NCBI GenBank assembly: GCA_001510575.1
Contig: LNGK01000002.1
Coordinates: 715,984 to 728,133, forward strand
Direction of reading: 5' to 3'
Length of the DNA stretch: 12,150 nucleotides
Source of the DNA: Knoxdaviesia capensis
Taxonomy: Eukaryota; Ascomycota; Sordariomycetes; Microascales; Gondwanamycetaceae
The position numbers were made by a program, and so were the translations under genes. The notes under the pieces were generated by a model. That model ran no database searches, had not been told where the DNA came from, and saw only the letters and a list, made by a program, of their open reading frames with translations. Each line of letters starts with the position of its first letter. Positions within the stretch are counted from its first letter, which is position 1. Shown here piece after piece: positions 9,120 through 12,150 of this stretch.

Positions 9120-10401
9120 AGATCTCTCCCCCTACGCCGCTATAGCCCCTACTAACGTAAAATCATAAAGGAATTCACTAATAAACTACTCTTACTCGGT
9201 ATTATTCGATACGTTATTAACTCCCTATAATCCGTACCTATATTATTACCCCTTAAGAAGCCCCTCCCTAGTAATAACTAGCCTAGATACCGTTTCGTAA
9301 TTAACTACTATACGTTAAACGAAGTTACGCGAAAGGTAGCCTATCTACTACTAAATATCGAGGATTCCCTCTAATAGGCCGCTAGATACCGATTCTATAC
9401 CTTTCTTAACCTAGAAGATAGCTTCTAGTAGATAGTTATAGACCCCGAGGTAGTACTAAAAATAGCGTTTTCTACGCTATTTAGATAATACGAATAGCTT
9501 TATATACTATTTAGCCTTATAAACATACTTATAACCTTCTAGCGTTTTATAAACGAGGTCCTTAAGCCGGTACGTACCTTTACTATAAGCCTTTTAGACG
9601 ATATTTATATTTAAGGTAAGATAATAATAGAATTAGCTAAGAGAATAGTCGCTATTCTACGCTAATTAAGCCGCTATTAACTATTATTAAACCTTAAGAA
9701 ATATAAATAGTTCGTTAAAGAAAGTAAGTTTTTAAGAATAATTATCTCTATCTACGGTATTTATCCCGATCCTAAGAAAGTAGCCGCTATCCGCGAGAGA
9801 CCCGCGCTTACTACTACTATTAAGATCTATAGCTTTTTAAATACCGCTAGCTATTTACGCCGCTTTATCCCCTACTTCGTATATAAAGCGCGCCTACTCT
9901 ATAAGTATACTAGAGTAGATAAGCCTAAAGGCGTATAAGTATAGCTAGATAACGAGTTATTATAAGCCTAACGCGATATTCGCGATACTATAACCTCCCT
10001 CCCGGAGCTACGTAACTACGACTATATACTCCTATCGGTACTTAAGACTAACGCTTCTAATTATACTATCGGTACTACGTTATTCTAACTATAACGCGAT
10101 TCTAATAATAAACGTAGCGTTTTACGCTTAGTTACGTACTTTAACGCCGTTTTATCGAAGACCTAGTAGCGATATAATACTTAGGAGAGAGAAATACTTA
10201 CCGTTATTATATTATTATAGTATTAGAGGAGCTAGCTAGAGGCCGCTAAGATTACTATTATTACTAACTACGAAACCCTACGCCTTTTTACTACTAAGTA
10301 GGAATAGCTAGCTAGAATATTACGATTTCTTAATATAATCGTATACTATAGTATACGTATTTACTACCGATCTAGTAAAGCTAATATTTTAGCTAATTAA
10401 T
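9120..10401 (+). pseudogene. Reverse transcriptase - RNase H remnant, right copy
   Basis: RT starts near 9130. L-P-L-K-K-P at about 9246-9266 is followed by Y-R-F-V-I-N-Y at about 9285-9310 and motif A (F-L-N-L, Asn codon 9408-9410) with I-D-P-E and K-I-A-F downstream. The catalytic box L-L-D-D-I-Y lies at 9591-9608 with both Asp codons intact. The connection reads G-I-Y-P-D-P-K-K-V-A-A-I at about 9756-9792 and L-R-R-F-I-P-Y near 9855-9880, as in Ty3/gypsy elements. RNase H begins T-N-A-S at 10047-10058: Asn replaces the catalytic Asp kept in the left copy. N-T-x-E-R-E-I-L at about 10176-10199 carries the second acidic motif. TAA/TAG codons occur throughout. Confidence 0.92.
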
Positions 10402-10799
10402 TATTATAGTTACGTATAAATATAGCGCTCGTAACGAATAAGGAGGAAGGGTACGAAACGAACGATAATAATATATTAACTAACGCTTTTCCTACTACTA
10501 ATAACGAGACCCCTAAACTATTAAACTAACGATTTAAGATACGTCTACTAACGCGACTACTATAAAACGACGCCGAATAGCCTCTAAGTAATACTATAAA
10601 TACTAAATAACCTACGAACGATACGCTAATCGCCCCTAATATTAAGAAGTTAGATAACCTTAGATAGCACGACGTCTAGGATATTATTAACTACCTAGAG
10701 AATAGCTATCTATTCCCCTATCGTATCCCTTCGACCTTCGTTTAAGATTATTTCGCTATCTTTTATAGCGAAGTATATACCGTTATTAACTATATCCTA
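10402..10799 (+). other. RNase H - integrase connector, right copy
   Basis: This stretch stays in the element frame and links RNase H to the Zn-binding part of integrase; the left counterpart is 1066-1463. It reads as acidic, Asn-rich coding sequence with TAA/TAG interruptions, and I recognise no domain in it. At 10668-10675 the right copy has CACGACGT where the left has TATAATAT, a dense example of CpG-to-TpA exchange between copies. Confidence 0.5.
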
Positions 10800-11972
10800 A
10801 TAAAGATACTAACGTATAAGGCCTCCGTTTTAGAAGCTATTAAGGTCTATAAGCTAGAAGGCTATACGCGCGTTAGTACCCTATATACGCTATTAGCTAA
10901 ACGAGTATAGTACCCTAACTTAATTTTAACTACGAATAAGGCTATTCGATAGTATATAGAATATTAATTACTATAAAAGCTACCTAAAGTAACGGAATCG
11001 CTATAACCGATCCTAACCGTACGACTATTAATACGCTAGGGAATAGACTTCACTAGCCGTTTCATTATTAATAGTAAACGGATATAGCTATTAACGGTAG
11101 TCGAGTACGCTACTAGCTACGCTATAATAGCTATAGACCCTTATAATAGTACCTTAGCTACTACGAAGTTACTAGTAATACGTATTTACGTAGCATTCGG
11201 ACTACTAATCGAGATTATTACTAATAATAGTACCCCCTTTAACTCTAATAAATTTAAGACCCTCCTCGCTAACTATAACCCCCCTATATAATAGTATCGT
11301 ATAATAATATACTATCTACGGACGAATAGCCGAGTTAAGCGCTTTAACGGGTAAATTAAGTATATCACTAGCTATCTAGCCGGCGCTAATACTAAAAACC
11401 GAGAAGATATCGATTAGCTAATAGTTATTCTTAAAGCTATACGTATCTACCTAAATAGACCGTAAATAAGTAGCTTTTCCCCGTATTACCTACTTTTCGG
11501 TACTAAGCCCTACGATAGCGCTACTTATATTACTATACCGTACGAACGGGAGCCTACTATAAACGAAGTTATCGCCTCCTAGTAAGATTTAGCTCGTAAA
11601 AGATAGTTATTTAAGACCGTTCGCTTATTATCTAACTCCGTAAAGGTATACCGAATATATATCTATACTATATTATAAAACGATAAGGCTACGTATCGCA
11701 TTTTTAGTAAAAGCGACTAGACGTTACGATATTAACCGTAAAAATATAAATACGAGCTATTCTACGACGGACCGTAGCTTATTATCGACGTTTACTAAAG
11801 TAATACCTATACTCTAGAGTTACTAGGCGGTTATTAGCTCGATAAACGCTATAATAGGTTTAACTTATTCCTAGCGTACGTTAAGGATAGCTAGCCTATT
11901 CGTAGCCTTTAATATACTAGTCGTTACCTACTTAAGCTAGATCGTAAGCGTCTATCGTCTATTAGTAGATAG
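10800..11972 (+). pseudogene. Integrase remnant, right copy
   Basis: An HHCC Zn-binding remnant: Tyr codons at 10863 and 10884 stand at the His positions, and Y-I-E-Y at 10953-10964 stands at the CxxC. The core begins G-I-D-F at 11040-11051 with the first Asp intact. I-I-T-N-N-S-T-P-F-N-S follows, with the second acidic residue now Asn (11223). R-T-N-S-R-V-K-R-F-N-G follows, with the Glu position now Lys (11337). The second and third acidic positions are separated by 37 residues, slightly more than the usual 35. A C-terminal domain reads Y-E-L-F-Y-D-G-P near 11754-11776, then N-T-Y-T-L-E-L near 11802-11822 and a basic tail. The true stop is unclear because TAG/TAA arises everywhere; 11972 is my estimate. 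Confidence 0.88.
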
Positions 11973-12150
11973 TTACCTTACCCTATACTATTTCTTTCTT
12001 TTTTTATTTTCTATTTATTATTTTACTTTTCCGTTATAATATTCGTTCTATAGTTATCCCCTATTTATATCCTAATTCTATCTATATCCTAATTTCCTTT
12101 ATTCTATTTTTATTTTAGCTACGCCTTACTATTAAGCTATACTATTTTCC
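11973..12150 (+). other. Pyrimidine-rich tail after integrase
   Basis: C+T-rich sequence directly after the last basic residues of the integrase-like frame. A 12-base repeat TATATCCTAATT occurs at 12066-12077 and 12083-12094. A functional 3' end should show a purine-rich tract before the LTR on this strand; the opposite is seen, so neither polypurine tract nor LTR start is identified. No CpA or TpG is present. Confidence 0.45.

Larger units (their letters stand above)
7208..11864. repeat. Inverted repeat, right arm (partner 1-4678)
   Basis: Reverse-complement partner of the left arm, 4657 bp against 4678 bp. The 21-bp difference equals one unit of the tandem repeat at 8633-8674. The arms are separated by 2529 bp. 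The inner end at 7208 lies inside gag of this copy, whose gag continues upstream to about 5940 without a left-arm counterpart. Sequence beyond 11864 has no partner in the window only because the left arm is cut at base 1. Confidence 0.95.
5940..11972 (+). mobile_element. RIP-degraded Ty3/gypsy retrotransposon, right copy (coding part)
   Basis: The longer, plus-strand copy of the same element as the left arm. One frame (codons starting at multiples of 3) reads coherently from about 5940 to about 11970 apart from TAA/TAG codons, and contains the gag zinc knuckle (7650), protease DTx (8235), RT motif A (9408), RT LDD (9594), RNase H TNAS (10047), the integrase Zn-binding remnant (10863-10964) and the D, D and E positions (11046, 11223, 11337). 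All in-frame stops are TAA or TAG, as expected from CAA, CAG and TGG codons after RIP. The start is uncertain because ATG codons have been lost; 5940 marks where the sequence changes from pyrimidine-rich to a purine-rich coding-like strand. The end is also approximate. No LTRs were recognised. Confidence 0.9.
1..12150. other. RIP-saturated, gene-dead repeat DNA
   Basis: Reading every line, I find about 27 CpA and 16 TpG in the whole window. ApC and GpT are ordinary (about eight in the first 60 bases alone), so the ratio (CpA+TpG)/(ApC+GpT) is only a few hundredths. TpA is greatly over-represented and CpG is plentiful, which rules out plain CpG decay as the main process. This is the known outcome of repeat-induced point mutation in Pezizomycotina (C to T at CpA on both strands of duplicated DNA). 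The depletion covers both retroelement copies and also the spacer and the right-hand tail. About 15 ATG triplets remain on the two strands, so normal start codons have been erased. The exact counts are by eye. Confidence 0.95.

Noticed and set aside
11985..12150. 3' LTR of the right copy
   Set aside because: No direct-repeat partner was found upstream of gag in the window, and no polypurine tract precedes it.
1..12150. Alternative genetic code or dense stop-codon gene
   Set aside because: The TAA/TAG codons stand where Gln and Trp fit the family, but CpA and TpG are missing everywhere, including non-coding DNA, so mutation explains them and not codon reassignment.

Overview
This window is a block of heavily mutated transposon DNA, almost certainly from a filamentous ascomycete (Pezizomycotina). 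The diagnosis rests on dinucleotides. Counted by eye over 12,150 bases there are only about 27 CpA and 16 TpG, where hundreds of each would be expected. TpA is very abundant and CpG is still common. That is the signature of repeat-induced point mutation (RIP), which turns C into T at CpA on either strand of duplicated DNA. Only about 15 ATG triplets remain on the two strands together, and every long frame is full of TAA and TAG. I see no intact gene.

Layout: (1) 1-4678, minus strand: the 3' three quarters of a Ty3/gypsy-type LTR retrotransposon, cut by the window edge. Going leftward it runs end of gag with zinc knuckle, protease, reverse transcriptase, RNase H, integrase. (2) 4679-about 5940: a gene-free spacer with a nested hairpin, a 24-bp perfect palindrome, two tRNA T-arm-like 15-mers, a diverged short duplication and a long pyrimidine-rich tract. 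(3) About 5940-11970, plus strand: a longer copy of the same element, with more of gag and the whole pol. (4) 11973-12150: pyrimidine-rich sequence with no recognised boundary.

The two copies lie head to head (5' ends facing inward) as an inverted repeat, 1-4678 against 7208-11864, about nine tenths identical in the stretches I aligned by eye, with mostly transition differences. The length difference between the arms, exactly 21 bp, equals one unit of a 21-bp in-frame tandem repeat (three units left, two right). All recognised motifs in each copy share a single frame, so the copies decayed by base substitution and not by frameshifts. Catalytic acidic codons are changed where a preceding T made a TpG, which matches TpG to TpA. 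The left RNase H aspartate survives where its codon is preceded by C.

The most notable features are the near-complete RIP saturation, a recurrent exchange of CpG in one copy for TpA in the other, survival of CpA mainly on the element sense strand, and the unexplained palindromes and T-arm-like motifs in the spacer. No LTR, primer-binding site, polypurine tract or target-site duplication could be identified.
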